A stretch of DNA of 64,000 nt from Ascaphus truei (lineage: Eukaryota > Chordata > Amphibia > Anura > Ascaphidae), in assembly GCA_036426205.1 (NCBI GenBank), contig CM071570.1, forward strand, positions 72,914,838 to 72,978,837. The letters are read 5' to 3'. Shown here piece by piece: positions 23,873 to 34,056 of this stretch; the first letter of the stretch is position 1, and each line of letters starts with the position of its first letter. The notes beneath the pieces were generated by a model. It was not told the DNA's origin. It did not search any database and was given only the letters and a program-made list of their open reading frames with translations. A program made the translations under genes and the position numbers.

Positions 23873-25519
23873 CATAAAAAAAAATCAGTTACACATTTCA
23901 AGCAATACTTCTAAACATGTATTAACACATGTAGGACAATTTTATTTGAACAAACATATATGCAAAACATTCTAAATCGGAACATTCAGTGTTAACCATT
24001 AAAGTCCTTTGTGCCTATAATGCCCTTTTCAAGGTAACCACTTGAGGGCCAGAGAGCATGCAGCCTTCGTGCACTGTACAGCGCGCTGGGACCCAAAGGG
24101 TTAAATACATCAACTCTACATTTAAATGTCATTCTATTTATCTGTTTTTAACAAATGGATTTGTTCACATTTTTTTTTTTTTTTGTCAAGAACCAAACCA
24201 ATTTTCTCTAAAATCGGGCAGCTCATCAACAATTTATACTCTTGCAATATTTACTATTGCTTGTGTTATAGTTGCCTAGATTTTGGTACCGTTTTTGACA
24301 AACGGGTAAATCAGGTTCAGGGATATGCAAGCTCGTGGATCCAAAAATAATAGATTCACTTTAGAACGCTGTTAAAACGCTGAAAATCAAAATGATTTGG
24401 TCAAGAAATAATGACACGGTAATTATCATTATTAACACCTCTGCATTCTAAGTACACCCAATTATAACGAAGGACTTCATATCACAAGAAAAGTATTCCT
24501 CAGATGACTTTCAGTTATGCTCCCTATACCTATAAATAAAGGTGCGGTAATGTGCAAGAATTTCAGCTCATGTTTACTAAGCAGTGCTATACCAGAAGAA
24601 ACCTTACATCTCATTTAATTGAATATGCCAGATGGTGCCTTATGGAATCGCTTTGCTTAGTAAACATGGGCCTTATTGTAAAGTGATATTTTCTTCTTTA
24701 TTTTGTTTGTTCAATATAATGAAGATGGTTTAACTATAACTGGGTTGGTTCATTGGAAGGGTTAGGGATTAAAAATGTTCTCCACTACAGAATTCACTAT
24801 TGTAGGGAGGGAGCTTTATTTGTAGCAGTAGAAATCTAAGCAAACGTGAAACGACGGTTATCCTCAAGAAGCATAATCTACTTCCAATGATAGAAGTGAC
24901 ATTTACAACTGGCAACAAAGCAATAGGCTGTTATATACACACTAAATGGTCTATTCATTAAACTTCAATGAGGGCATATCCAGCCAAAAACATCTGCTAT
25001 GTTCATTAAGCACTTATTGCATGTCCAAAACTGGGCAAATACGTGTTTTCTGATGCAATTTGGTTTACGGCTGTGCAACTCCGTACGCTGTGCAAATGTT
25101 GCCTAAACTGATAAGGTGACATACTGACGGGATACCCAGTATGCTGCAAGTTTGCAGATTGCACAGAAAGTCACAGCGTAAAACCTCACCTCGCTCAGGT
25201 GGGTGGTATACGGTCTAGAAAGTACTGCAGCAAATTGGTTGAAAAGTGCGTGTAAATGAGATGTCACAGCTTGCACTCTTCATACATAGTTAAATATTAA
25301 TGAATACGTCAAAAATGCCAGATTTCTATTGGGTCAAACTGCGAACTGCAATGCTTATTATAACATGGTACCACGCAACTTGTTCCATAGTACCTCCCAT
25401 TTTGCTTACTGATGCTAGCAGCACAAATACTAGCAACATGAATGCTCAGTGATATTACAATAAAATGGACGCGCTTAGCATCAATTTAATAGCATGAGTA
25501 AAATCATGGCACCTGTACG
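23873..25519. other. Intronic, nothing but one MITE recognised
   Basis: AT-rich DNA without exon signals, containing the palindromic MITE at 24569-24672. Confidence 0.4.
24569..24672. repeat. Palindromic MITE, ACTAAGCAGTGCTA family
   Basis: A 104-bp element. The left end CATGTTTACTAAGCAGTGC is matched by the reverse complement of the right end (GCTTAGTAAACATGGGCC). Same family as 819-936 and 13389-13480. Confidence 0.65.
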
Positions 25520-26753
25520 TTAAAGCTGCAGACCAAGAAATATCCTACATGTGTTTTTTTTTTTAAATAAATAATTTCTGTACTGTGAGAAAATACTTGT
25601 AGAAATTAAAAAAAAAAAAAAAAAAACCTCTGAAGGACATTTTAAGGTATTATAATGTAACACACATTTTTTTGTTTCTATAGCAACCATTTACAAAGTC
25701 ACATCCCCTTCCTCTTCTGAAACAGGCTCTGGCACACCCCTTTTTGAACCCTGTCCTCTCTCTAGCAGTGCACAAATTTTATCTAGTGAATGCTTGGTCA
25801 CACGATCTTCCCCATAGAACTGTAAGGGTTCTGGCTTTGGCTGGAACTCACCCTTACAAGGATATAGAGCTTCCAGGCAAAACCCTCCCTGTACTTGGCA
25901 ATTGGAATCACCTGGTTCTGGACTCACACTGCAGTTTGCTTCATGCTGCCTGCTATGCAGCTATGTCCCTATTGGCTTCCCATGCTATTTAGGGTCAGTC
26001 TGAGCATAGAAATTCTTGCATGTAACTGTGCTTGTCACAAGCACCTCTGCTTGACCTAACTTGGCCTTCTTGTGCTGTCTTGAAGCTTTTCTTATCCTGA
26101 AACCTCCTGCATCCAAAGGCCGTTCCTGTGCTGTAGCCCCTGTGCTAAAGCTTCCTGTCCCTGGCAGACTTTGCCTTCATCGCGCTGAAGCACTTCGCTG
26201 AAGCAGCTACACTGAAGTCCTCAGTGTTTTTGTGGCCTGTCTTCATCCCCTGTTCCCAGTGGCCTTCTCTACGTCCTTTTCCTGTCCCCCTTCCAGAGGC
26301 CTTCATTGCGCTGAAGCGCCTTAGCTGAAGTTTCCTAATGCCGACCCCAGCTTGTGACCACGACCATCGCTCCCGTGCCGCCTGCCCTGACCCCAGCATA
26401 GAATATGTTTACTCTGCCTTCTCCAACCCCGACCCGGCTACGCACGACTATGGACTACGCAATCCGGACCCAACTTCGTGGTCTAAGGTCGGTGTTTCAC
26501 TATCCCCACCTCAGCCCCGCGGTCCGGTCCCGATTTGTGGTGAGAATGAACGTTACAAGAACTTTGCATCTTTGGTCCTCTTCTGCTGCACCGACAGCCA
26601 TTTTGTGAATCCCGAGCCGAATTTTCACCGATCGATCACAGGAGAACGGATCGATCAGCAGTTTAGTCAACTACTTATCATTGTGTGGATTGTATTGATG
26701 CACATATTAAAGGGAAAAAAACAAAAATGCGGCAGCTTGGACTGCAGCTTTAA
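25520..26753. mobile_element. T2-like transposon with TTAA ends, long form
   Basis: A 1.23-kb element. The left end TTAAAGCTGCAGACCAAG and the right end, read in reverse (TTAAAGCTGCAGTCCAAG), are a near-perfect terminal inverted repeat with TTAA on both sides. About 200 bases at the left and 120 at the right match the short form at 18042-18474. The middle is extra. It includes a 78-codon minus-strand frame (25691-25927) that I do not recognise, and a pyrimidine-rich GACCCCGACC-type stretch (26340-26530). No transposase is visible, so it is non-autonomous. Confidence 0.65.
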
Positions 26754-26767
26754 AGTATCTTAAAACT

Positions 26768-27194
26768 CGGAATATATATATATATATATATAAATATATA
26801 TATATGAAAATAAAACAGAGAGCGCACGTCCCATAGCGTAAAATTGTACATTTAATAAAAATAGGGATTGGGGAGGGAAAAGGAACACTCACAAAGGTAA
26901 TGAAAAATCGAGCGATTTGTGATAATAATCACCGCCAGCGAGGTTTACACCGTCCCGGATCACACCGACAGTCCAGATGAATAATTATTGCTGGTTCACC
27001 AGTACAGGTTCATCATCTGATAGTCCCGCAGATAGTGCTCCGCGTGTCTGCTTCCAATACAGCTTACGAGTAAAACAGCCTGAATCCAGCTCCTTGCACG
27101 CTCCGGCCGTAAAGCGTGCACTTGCGTGATGACGTAATGTCGCAATTGCGTACCCTGACGTGTTTCGTCATACTCGGGCGACTTTGTCAAAGGG
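26768..27194 (-). mobile_element. Penelope-type pseudo-LTR fragment
   Basis: It follows an (AT)n run at 26773-26807. The stretch AATAAAACAGAGAGCGCAC to the ribozyme-like motif at 27153-27194 has the layout of the other hammerhead-bearing repeats in the window: an AT-rich outer end with a GCGC motif, a GC-rich inner part, and the ribozyme near the inner end. No reverse transcriptase is attached. Confidence 0.45.
27153..27194 (-). ncRNA. Hammerhead-ribozyme-like motif
   Basis: On the minus strand the order is CCCT, TTGACAAA (diverged CTGANGAA box), a GTC...GAC stem II, GAAACACGT, C, then AGGG. Stem I (CCCT/AGGG), stem II and the GAAA box are present. The first core box has substitutions, so this is probably an inactive relic. 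Confidence 0.45.
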
Positions 27195-27390
27195 AATGAC
27201 AAGACCAGGGAGGACTGTGTATGTATACCTATACGTCAGGGGTGATTGGTGGAATCCCCAAGTGGCCAGTCCCAGAGCACATCTAAATGGATAGAGGCGC
27301 CGGAGAATAGCCAATGGGGAGCCAGCAAACTCTCCCGACACTATTACTTATTAGACCCTGACCCCTCATGGGTCAATGATAATATTGTAA
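27195..27390. other. Short unassigned stretch between repeats
   Basis: GC-balanced, possibly part of the neighbouring Penelope-type repeats. No reading frame of note. Confidence 0.3.
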
Positions 27391-28886
27391 CAAAAGAAAA
27401 GAAACCCGCTTAAGAGCACTCAGGTATACCATTTAAAGAATAACAATTTATTGATTGACACAAAGAGAAATAGATAACAGTACAAAAATGTTAAAAAATA
27501 AGGCTAGGACCCCTGACACGAATACTACCCAATGGAAAAACTGTTGTATAATTTAGGGATAAACTCGCAATGTAAACCCTAATGCCATATATAGACAAAA
27601 ATTGTAAGAAACACTTAGATGAGCCAGAAACTCAAAAACAGGCTATTGTATTACCAGACAACTGAAACATGCGTCTAAGGTGATGCGTCCCTAAGGACAT
27701 AGAGTGTATTAACCAGTATATAAAATACTTCCTCAACAAGCATGAATTCAGCCTCTTAAAAGCAGATATAATGACCAAACCCACAGCAATTAGAATCTCT
27801 GAGGGAAATGGTAACCATACTTAGAGGATCACTCTATACAATGAACAAATTGACATGCATGTGACATGAATAAGTGCATGCTCTCAATAAAGAGTGCAAG
27901 GTAAATAGCCTGTATAGGGCAGGCATAAGTATCAAAAAAGCGTACACCTGCTGCTACTGGCGATAGTGCCAAGTATAGAGTTTATGTTTCCATGGAGCGC
28001 TGTGCCGTCCTCTGTATCATGGCGGCACTGCGCATGCGCACAATCTGTCATGGCGCCAATCCGGAAGTAACTATTTTGTTTATGCGTGTCACCGTGGAAC
28101 GCGGAAGTACTGATACACAATCATGGTAGAAAACACACACAGCTGTTCCCTTGTCCCTTTTTGGCACGAAAATATGCCTTTTTAAACAGTGTGTTGTCCT
28201 AGCATCCTCACCACTCGAAGTTTAAGTCCTCTGACGAAACGTGTAGGAGTGGGGGTGCTAGGCAGGACCCCTGGATTATGCAGCCACGTAACTATACTAC
28301 CTAACACTGCTGTGATGATTTTTTCTTGACTTTGATACGCTTTTTTGATACTTATGCCTGCACTATACAGGCTATTTACCTTGCACTCTTTATTGAGAGC
28401 ATGCACTTATTCATGTCACATGCATGTCAATTTGTTCATTGTATAGAGTGATCCTCTAAGTATGGTTACCATTTCCCCCAGAGATTCTAATTGCTGATGG
28501 TTTGGTCATTATATCTGCTTTTAAGAGGCTGAATTTATGCTTGTTGAGGAAGTATTTTATATACTGGTTAATACACTCTATGTCCTTAGGGACGCATCAC
28601 CTTAGACGCATGTTTCAGTTGTCTGGTAATGCAATAGCCTGTTTTTGAGTTTCTGGCTCATCTAAGTGTTTCTTACAATTTTTGTCTATATATGGCATTA
28701 GGGTTTACATTGCGAGTTTATCCCTAAATTATACAACAGTGTTTCCATTGGGTAGTATTCGTGTCAGGGTCCTAGCCTTATTTTTAACATTTTTGTACTG
28801 TTATCTATTTCTCTTTGTGTCAATCAATAAATTGTTATTCTTTAAATGGTATACCTGAGTGCTCTTAAGCGGGTTTCTTTTCTTTT

Positions 28887-28887
<1 letters not shown>
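27391..28887. mobile_element. Long inverted repeat with ribozyme-like centre, Penelope-type
   Basis: Arms 27391-27944 and 28336-28887 (about 553 bp each) are nearly identical reverse complements. They share outer ends CAAAAGAAAAGAAACCCGC and inner ends CATAAGTATCAAAAAAGCG. The 391-bp centre is GC-rich (GCGCATGCGCACAATC, GGAAGTAACTA) and contains a ribozyme-like motif at 28209-28257. No protein is encoded. The arrangement resembles the paired inverted arms of the Penelope element at 35.7-38.7 kb with the coding part lost, but the arm sequences differ. Confidence 0.7.
28209..28257 (+). ncRNA. Degenerate hammerhead-ribozyme-like motif
   Basis: CACCACTC pairs with GGAGTGGGGGTG as stem I. Between them lie GTCCTCTGAC as stem II and GAAACGTGTA. 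The CTGANGA box is missing (CGAAGTTTAA in its place), so only the fold is kept. Confidence 0.4.

Positions 28888-28888
<1 letters not shown>

Positions 28889-28952
<64 letters not shown>
28889..28952. repeat. (TA)n microsatellite
   Basis: About 31 TA units lie at the junction between the long inverted repeat and the next Penelope-type repeat. Confidence 0.95.
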
Positions 28953-28954
<2 letters not shown>

Positions 28955-28958
<4 letters not shown>

Positions 28959-29502
28959 GAAAATATCCGTGTTAGTCCAGTTGCGATAGTGCAGAATAAA
29001 TGAGTTCTTCAGTATTAGGTGATACCTTTTTTATTGGACCATAAATGATCTAAAAATCAAAATCCTCAATGGAATGTTTAAAAGCACCCAAGAACGGAAA
29101 ACATTTGAACTCAGAATGATAAGACTCTTTGACAACAAAACCAAAGGACTTAATGCGGACATGGGTTTTCTCACACCCTATCAAAATTGCTTGTAATTAT
29201 CCTGCTTGCCTCTATTCTTATTCACACTTTCTCTCTCCCCCCCCCTGTATCCCTACCCCTCCCCACCTTTCTTTGACACCGTTCCCTGGCTTCAAACACA
29301 TTTAAGACCCTACCTTATCTACAGTAAATATCTGCTGTTTTTTCCCCTCTCTCTACACTGTTTTAGCCATTGAAACCTTTGTATATCAGTATTGCTTGAC
29401 CTGAAGAAGAGAGGATAACTCTCGAAAGCTTGTCCTATGACATAAATTGTTAGTCCAATAAAAAAGGTATCACCTAATACTGAAGAACTCATTTATTCTT
29501 CG

Positions 29503-29503
<1 letters not shown>
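28955..29503 (+). mobile_element. Penelope-type UTR repeat with inverted ends
   Basis: The left end (GAGTTCTTCAGTATTAGGTG, ATACCTTTTTTATTGGACC) reappears as its reverse complement at the right (GGTATCACCTAATACTGAAG, AACTCATTTATTCTT). Ribozyme-like bases lie near the right end. About 200 bases in the middle (29040-29200) have coding-like composition without an intact frame, possibly a remnant of the element's coding part. The repeat is flanked by (TA)n on both sides. Confidence 0.55.
29398..29434 (+). ncRNA. Hammerhead-ribozyme-like motif
   Basis: In order: GAC, CTGAAGA, one extra A, GAGAG-GATAA-CTCTC hairpin, GAAA, GCTT, GTC. CTGAAGA fits CUGANGA exactly, and GAAA is intact. Stem I is GAC/GTC, and AGCT is a self-complementary stem III as in minimal dimer-type hammerheads. 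The extra A after the first box departs from the textbook core. Hammerheads are known in Penelope-like elements. Confidence 0.55.

Positions 29504-29546
<43 letters not shown>
29504..29546. repeat. (AT)n microsatellite
   Basis: About 20 AT units directly right of the Penelope-type repeat. Confidence 0.9.
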
Positions 29547-29550
<4 letters not shown>

Positions 29551-29924
29551 TTAATCACCCATTTCCACAATATTACCAGTGTCTTGAAGAACGAGATCAC
29601 AAAGTAAGATGCGTGTCTTGGGGAAAACATTTATCTAACTTAAACTTTTGTGTTCATTGGTACTAGTGTTTGACTGTTATTTGCAAGGATATACTGTATG
29701 CTGCACACCAATTATAAATAAAACAGTGGATACTTATACCGGTGCTCTTAACTTCAGGGGAAGACCTGCTGCGATCTGTTTTCAGTCACCCAGAAAAGGA
29801 GGAGGGTAGAGGCTCTATAGTTTTTGCATTTAACAAATTTATTAGCCAAAGATATCCGAATAAATATGTTACTTGCAAAAAACGTAGAGCCTCTATTCTT
29901 CTTTTCTGGATGACTTATTTAAGG

Positions 29925-30551
29925 CAGTGGTGCGCAACCCGTGGGTCGCGGGCAAATTTGTGGGGGGTCTTGGTAACTCCCTGCTCGTTGACCCTTCCTC
30001 CGTCTGGATGACGTCGTAGATGCCTGAATATGGCCATAGATTTGGGCATTTATGCCCGTCATAGATGCCCACATCCATATTTGGGCATCTACAACGTCAT
30101 CCAGACTGATGGAGGGAGTCACGGAGCAGGGATTGAGGGAGTCACGGAGCAGGGAGGGAGGGGTTCACGGAGCAGGGAGTGAGGGAGTCACGGAGCAAGG
30201 AGGGAGGGGTTCACGGAGCAGGGAGTGAAGGGTTCACTTAGCAGGGAGTGAGGGCGTCATGTAGCAGGGAGTGAGGGAGTTACGGAGCAGGGAGTGAGGG
30301 AGTCACGGAGCAGGGAGTGAGGGAGTCACGGAGCAGGGAGTGAGGGAGTAATTGAGCAGGGAGGGATGTAGCCACAGAGACGCAGAGGATGCTTCTGTAG
30401 TGGAAGATTAACACTGCTGGGGTCCCATTCAGAAGCATTGAACATCGCAGAGTAAATCTGTTTTCAGGGCAGTGGGTGGTGGAAGAGGGACATGGGGACA
30501 GGCCACAGGGGTGGGGGGGAGTCGCTGCTCATAAAAGGTTGCGCACCACTG
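29925..30551. mobile_element. Non-autonomous hAT element with internal minisatellite
   Basis: A 627-bp element with 15-bp terminal inverted repeats CAGTGGTGCGCAACC. It is flanked by an 8-bp target duplication with one mismatch (ATTTAAGG at 29917-29924, GTTTAAGG at 30552-30559). Length of duplication and CAG ends are typical of hAT. The inside holds an array of about ten 23-bp units (GGGAGTGAGGGAGTCACGGA-type) at 30110-30365 and a short palindrome near 30015-30105. There is no transposase. Confidence 0.75.
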
Positions 30552-30620
30552 GTTTAAGGTATGGTCTCTTTGCTTTAAGTTAATAATAATTGATTAGTAT
30601 TCGGGTGGTTAAAAGCTCAC

Positions 30621-30700
30621 CTTTCTTGAAATAATACATCACCCTTGATGACACTCACTAAGGCCACGTCTGATGTCTTTACGCTGCAAAGTCCCAGTTT
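30621..30700 (-). CDS. cfap61: Internal coding exon, probable cfap61
   Basis: An 80-bp exon reading KLGLCSVKTSDVA then LVSVIKGDVLFQE plus two bases (AG) of a split codon. The acceptor is GTCGCAATCCAG with CTAAC branch-like motifs about 20 bases before. The donor is AAAG|GTGAGC. The split codon AG is completed by the first base C of the exon at 22190 (Ser), so the two exons join in frame across an 8.4-kb intron. Phase agreement and a strong donor support a real exon. The gene name is by synteny with INSM1. Confidence 0.62.
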
Positions 30701-30995
30701 CTGGATTGCGACCATATGTTAGATTAGAACACACTGCAGTGCCTAATGTGGGACTTTTCTTCACTCGTGTACAGTAAGTGACTACAGTATGGTGACATCA
30801 AATATTATTGTACTCAAACAAGTCCAAGGGTCTTTTTCTTCTATTTTCATGATGTTTCAACCTAATTTATCAAATTATAACCAAATAAAACATGCAGGAC
30901 GTTGGTTTATCAAAGTCCTATAGCTGCAATACTGGTACAAAACGAAAGCAACACCAGAATTAAGGAAGGAAAAACACTCATTTCTTGCATGCTAC

Positions 30996-31115
30996 ATTCT
31001 CCAAATATTCAATACGGCAAAGGACAGAATCACGCGTCTCTTTGCCATCGATTTTTGTAATATCTGAAAAAAGTTTCCTGTCTTTCATTTTCCTTGACAA
31101 TTGGCGTTCGGTGGA
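30996..31115 (-). CDS. Possible further upstream exon of the cfap61-like gene
   Basis: A 120-bp stretch open for 40 codons (STERQLSRKMKDRKLFSD then ITKIDGKETRDSVLCRIE...), rich in Lys, Asp and Glu like a structural protein. It starts after CCCAGATAG and would end in phase 0, which fits the exon at 30700. The donor (AAT|GTAGCA) is weak, the polypyrimidine tract is poor, and a 89-codon plus-strand frame overlaps it. The next exon lies only 295 bases away. This is a tentative call. Confidence 0.3.
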
Positions 31116-31947
31116 CTATCTGGGAGATATTCCCAGATATTGCACAGAGAATGCTTGTCTCTGCACCTCTTTACCTAATGTAGCAGATTGCATAACAAAA
31201 GCACAAATGCAAATAAAAAAAACACACTTTCATGCTGCTGAACATTTACTGTGAAGTTCCAATGCCCTCCACATGTCAGAACTGCTTTTTTTCTGCAGTC
31301 CAGTCCTGTGTAAAATGTATAACATTTTTATTTCATCAACAATCAACAATGCAATGAATTGTACCCCCTACCAGCACTGAATAAGTTAAACATAATTAGT
31401 TTGATGTAATTAATCTGAATTGGCCCAGGCTTTCAATTTGTATGGTACACGTGTTTAATGTGCCTTTGTACAGTTCCAGACCTGAGAGCTGCTATGTTTC
31501 ATTGTGGTTTCCCAGTACTTAGCACAAGCTGGAGACGTGATGCGGGCAGGAAAACAGACGTCCATATTTATAGTTCTGATGCAACTGATAAGCAAAAATG
31601 AAATTTTCACTTCACTTATGGAAAAGTTGGATCAAATCTGCGACATCAGTGAAGGGTGTTTGTTACAATGTCATTGTGTGTAAAGTAAGATATTTAGGGG
31701 TATATTCATTCAAGTGTGATAGTCATTAACTCTCCTTAACCCATTTGCTCCCAGAGGGCATGCAACAAAATTAATTTCAAATAGCAGCTTATTAAAAACA
31801 CACTTAAATGAACCCACATATTCTTTATTTTGTGAAATGTTGCTCTGAGGTACATTACATTGACGAAAAGGGCTCACCCGTTGAGTTGATTCTGCTGCGC
31901 TCTCTCCCTGCCCAAATCTCGCCCGAAATAAAAATATTTTTATTAAA
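31116..31947. other. Unassigned stretch, nothing firm recognised
   Basis: Unique-looking DNA, probably intron of the cfap61-like gene. A minus-strand stretch near 31500-31600 has exon-like ends but does not agree in phase with its neighbours. Confidence 0.35.
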
Positions 31948-32241
31948 TAAATTAAATTTTATTACTAGTGTAGATGAGCATGGGGTCTCCGGAGCAGAAT
32001 CGCATTGATTTCAGGTCTGGGGTCTCCCTGCTTCCCGAGATACAGACCCTGTTATGGGTGCCGGTATCTCCTATGCATTGAAATGTCCCGGTCATGTGAC
32101 GCGAGACATTTCCATGCATAGGAGATACCGGCACCCCATAACGGGGCCAGTATCGCAGGAAGCAGCGGGTCCCCGGATCTGAAATCAATGCGGTTCTGCT
32201 CCGGAGACCCCCTGCTCATCTACACTAGTAATAAAATTAAA
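31948..32241. repeat. Palindromic repeat, CCGGAGCAGAA family
   Basis: The arms share AATTTTATTACTAGTGTAGA, TGAGCA, GGGGTCTCCGGAGCAGAA and GCCGGTATCTCCTATGCAT with their complements around 32095. Related, more diverged palindromes lie at 58068-58373 and 58460-58712. There is no coding capacity, although both arms are open over short frames. Confidence 0.75.
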
Positions 32242-32278
32242 AATAAAATATGTAGTAAAAACCAATACACAACCAGCC

Positions 32279-34056
32279 CCCACATAAAATCATTATTTAT
32301 TTTTTTAGACACAGGATTAATACCACAGACCGGTGGGGGTCCCCGGGGGTCCCCACGGGTGTCCGTGGGCCCCACAGGGCAACCCGGGTGGTTCCCAAGG
32401 GTGTCTGGGGGCCCTTGGGTGATCCCTACTAAACTCCGTGGGCCTCCAGGTGGTCCCCACGGGTGTCCGTGGGCCCCAACGGGTCCACGGGTTATCCCCG
32501 TGGGTGTCTGGGGGTCCCTGGGTGGTCCCCAAGGGTGTCTGGGGGCCCTTGGGTGGCTCCCACGAGTGTCTGTGGGTCCTCGGGTGTTCACTGTGGGTGT
32601 GCAAAAAAATCCAGATATGGATAATAGATTATTTGCCCATTATTAAACCCAAATTAGCCAGACAGCATAAATAAAAAACGTTCTACTTACCCCTGCCAAC
32701 ATGAATGGCGTCCTCATCAGCATACTGCAGGGCCATGTCCTCCGATGCCAGCAACAATACATAAAAAAAATACAATCTAATGGGCCCTAATCCCTTAATC
32801 ACCTTAGCAGTTAATAACCGCTATAGTAATTAAGCGGTTAGCCCACCCTCCCCCGATACCCACCCGGGAGGCCTAACCACCCACCCTGGACCCACTATAC
32901 GCACCCTGTACCCATTGAGTGGTATAGTAGTATATCATACCCATATAATATGGGCATGATAAGCTACTAAAGCAGTCAATGGTCACCCTAATACAAAAGT
33001 ATGAATGTCCAAAATACACAATAATAAAACAGATACAACAAGCACCTAAACATCCAGAAACAAAAATTAAAAGCACTAGCCAACCAAGCAATACAAATAA
33101 ATATAAAAAAACCACTAGCTAATCAATTAACTAAATAAAACCACTAGCCAATCAATTAAAGAAATAAAACCACTAGGCATTCAATAAAATAATTAAAAAC
33201 CACTATGTAAACAATTACATAAATCATACCACTAGCTAAAAAATACATTTAATACCTAAAAACAGTAACCAACACAACAATTAATTAATGCAACCACTAG
33301 GCAACACTAGTAGCCAACAAAATACATCATTAAATAAAATCACTAATCAATCTGTAAAAATAAAAAAACAAGCCATCATAATTCAAATCAATTTAATCTA
33401 AACAATAAAAAGAAATAGAAAATATAACAGTCAATAGAAGAAATGCATTTGCCAAAAAATGCATTGGCTACCACTGTATTCATCTGTATCATAAACAGGC
33501 ACAGATTAATACATTAATACATTAGCAGTCAATGGGCAATGAAAAACATTAAAAAAAAAAGACAGATCCAATCAAAAAACTTGTAAAAATAAAAGTACAT
33601 ACATTCAATATTTATCTTACTTTTAGAAGCGTTGGCCCTCTGAATTAGTTATTAACCGCTAATGTGATTAAGGGGTTAGGGGCCATTAGATTGTATTTTT
33701 TTATGTATTGTTCCTGGCATCGGAGGACATGGATGTGCAGTATGCTGACAAGGACACCATTCATGTTGGCAGGGTTAAGTAGAACGGTTTTTATTTACTT
33801 TATTTATGCTGCCTGGCTAATGTTGTGTTTAATAATGGGCAAATAATCTATTATCCATATTTGGATAATAGTTATTTTGCACATTACTGTACTGTACTGT
33901 ATGTGATTGGTGGGGGGGAGGTAGTGGGGGGGAGAACCCCCGGACGCCCACGGGACCACCTGAGGACCTACGGAGACCACCCGGGGACCACCGATAGCCT
34001 GTGGTATTAATCCTGTGTCTAAAAAAATAAATAATGGTTTTATGTGGGGGCACAGG
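32279..34056. repeat. Large inverted repeat with GC-rich minisatellite
   Basis: The arm at 32279-32812 is the reverse complement of 33650-34056. Shared blocks are ATTATTTATTTTTTTAGACA, CAGGATTAATACCACAG, GGATAATAGATTATTTGCCC, CATGAATGG and TTAATCACCTTAGC. The left arm expands a GTCCCCNNGGGTGTCCGTGGG-type unit (32330-32600). Open frames there are Gly/Pro/Trp-rich products of the repeat. The loop (32820-33640) is very AT-rich with ATTAAATAAAACCACTAGC-type short repeats. The element resembles the host element at 53.1-63.4 kb. Confidence 0.65.

Noticed and set aside
25691..25927. 78-codon frame as a transposase fragment
   Set aside because: No DDD/E or zinc-finger pattern is visible. It is kept only as an unknown frame inside the TTAA element.
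31500..31600. Minus-strand stretch with acceptor-like TTGCTTATCAG and donor-like AAGTACTG
   Set aside because: The phase does not fit the next candidate exon, and two frames are equally open.
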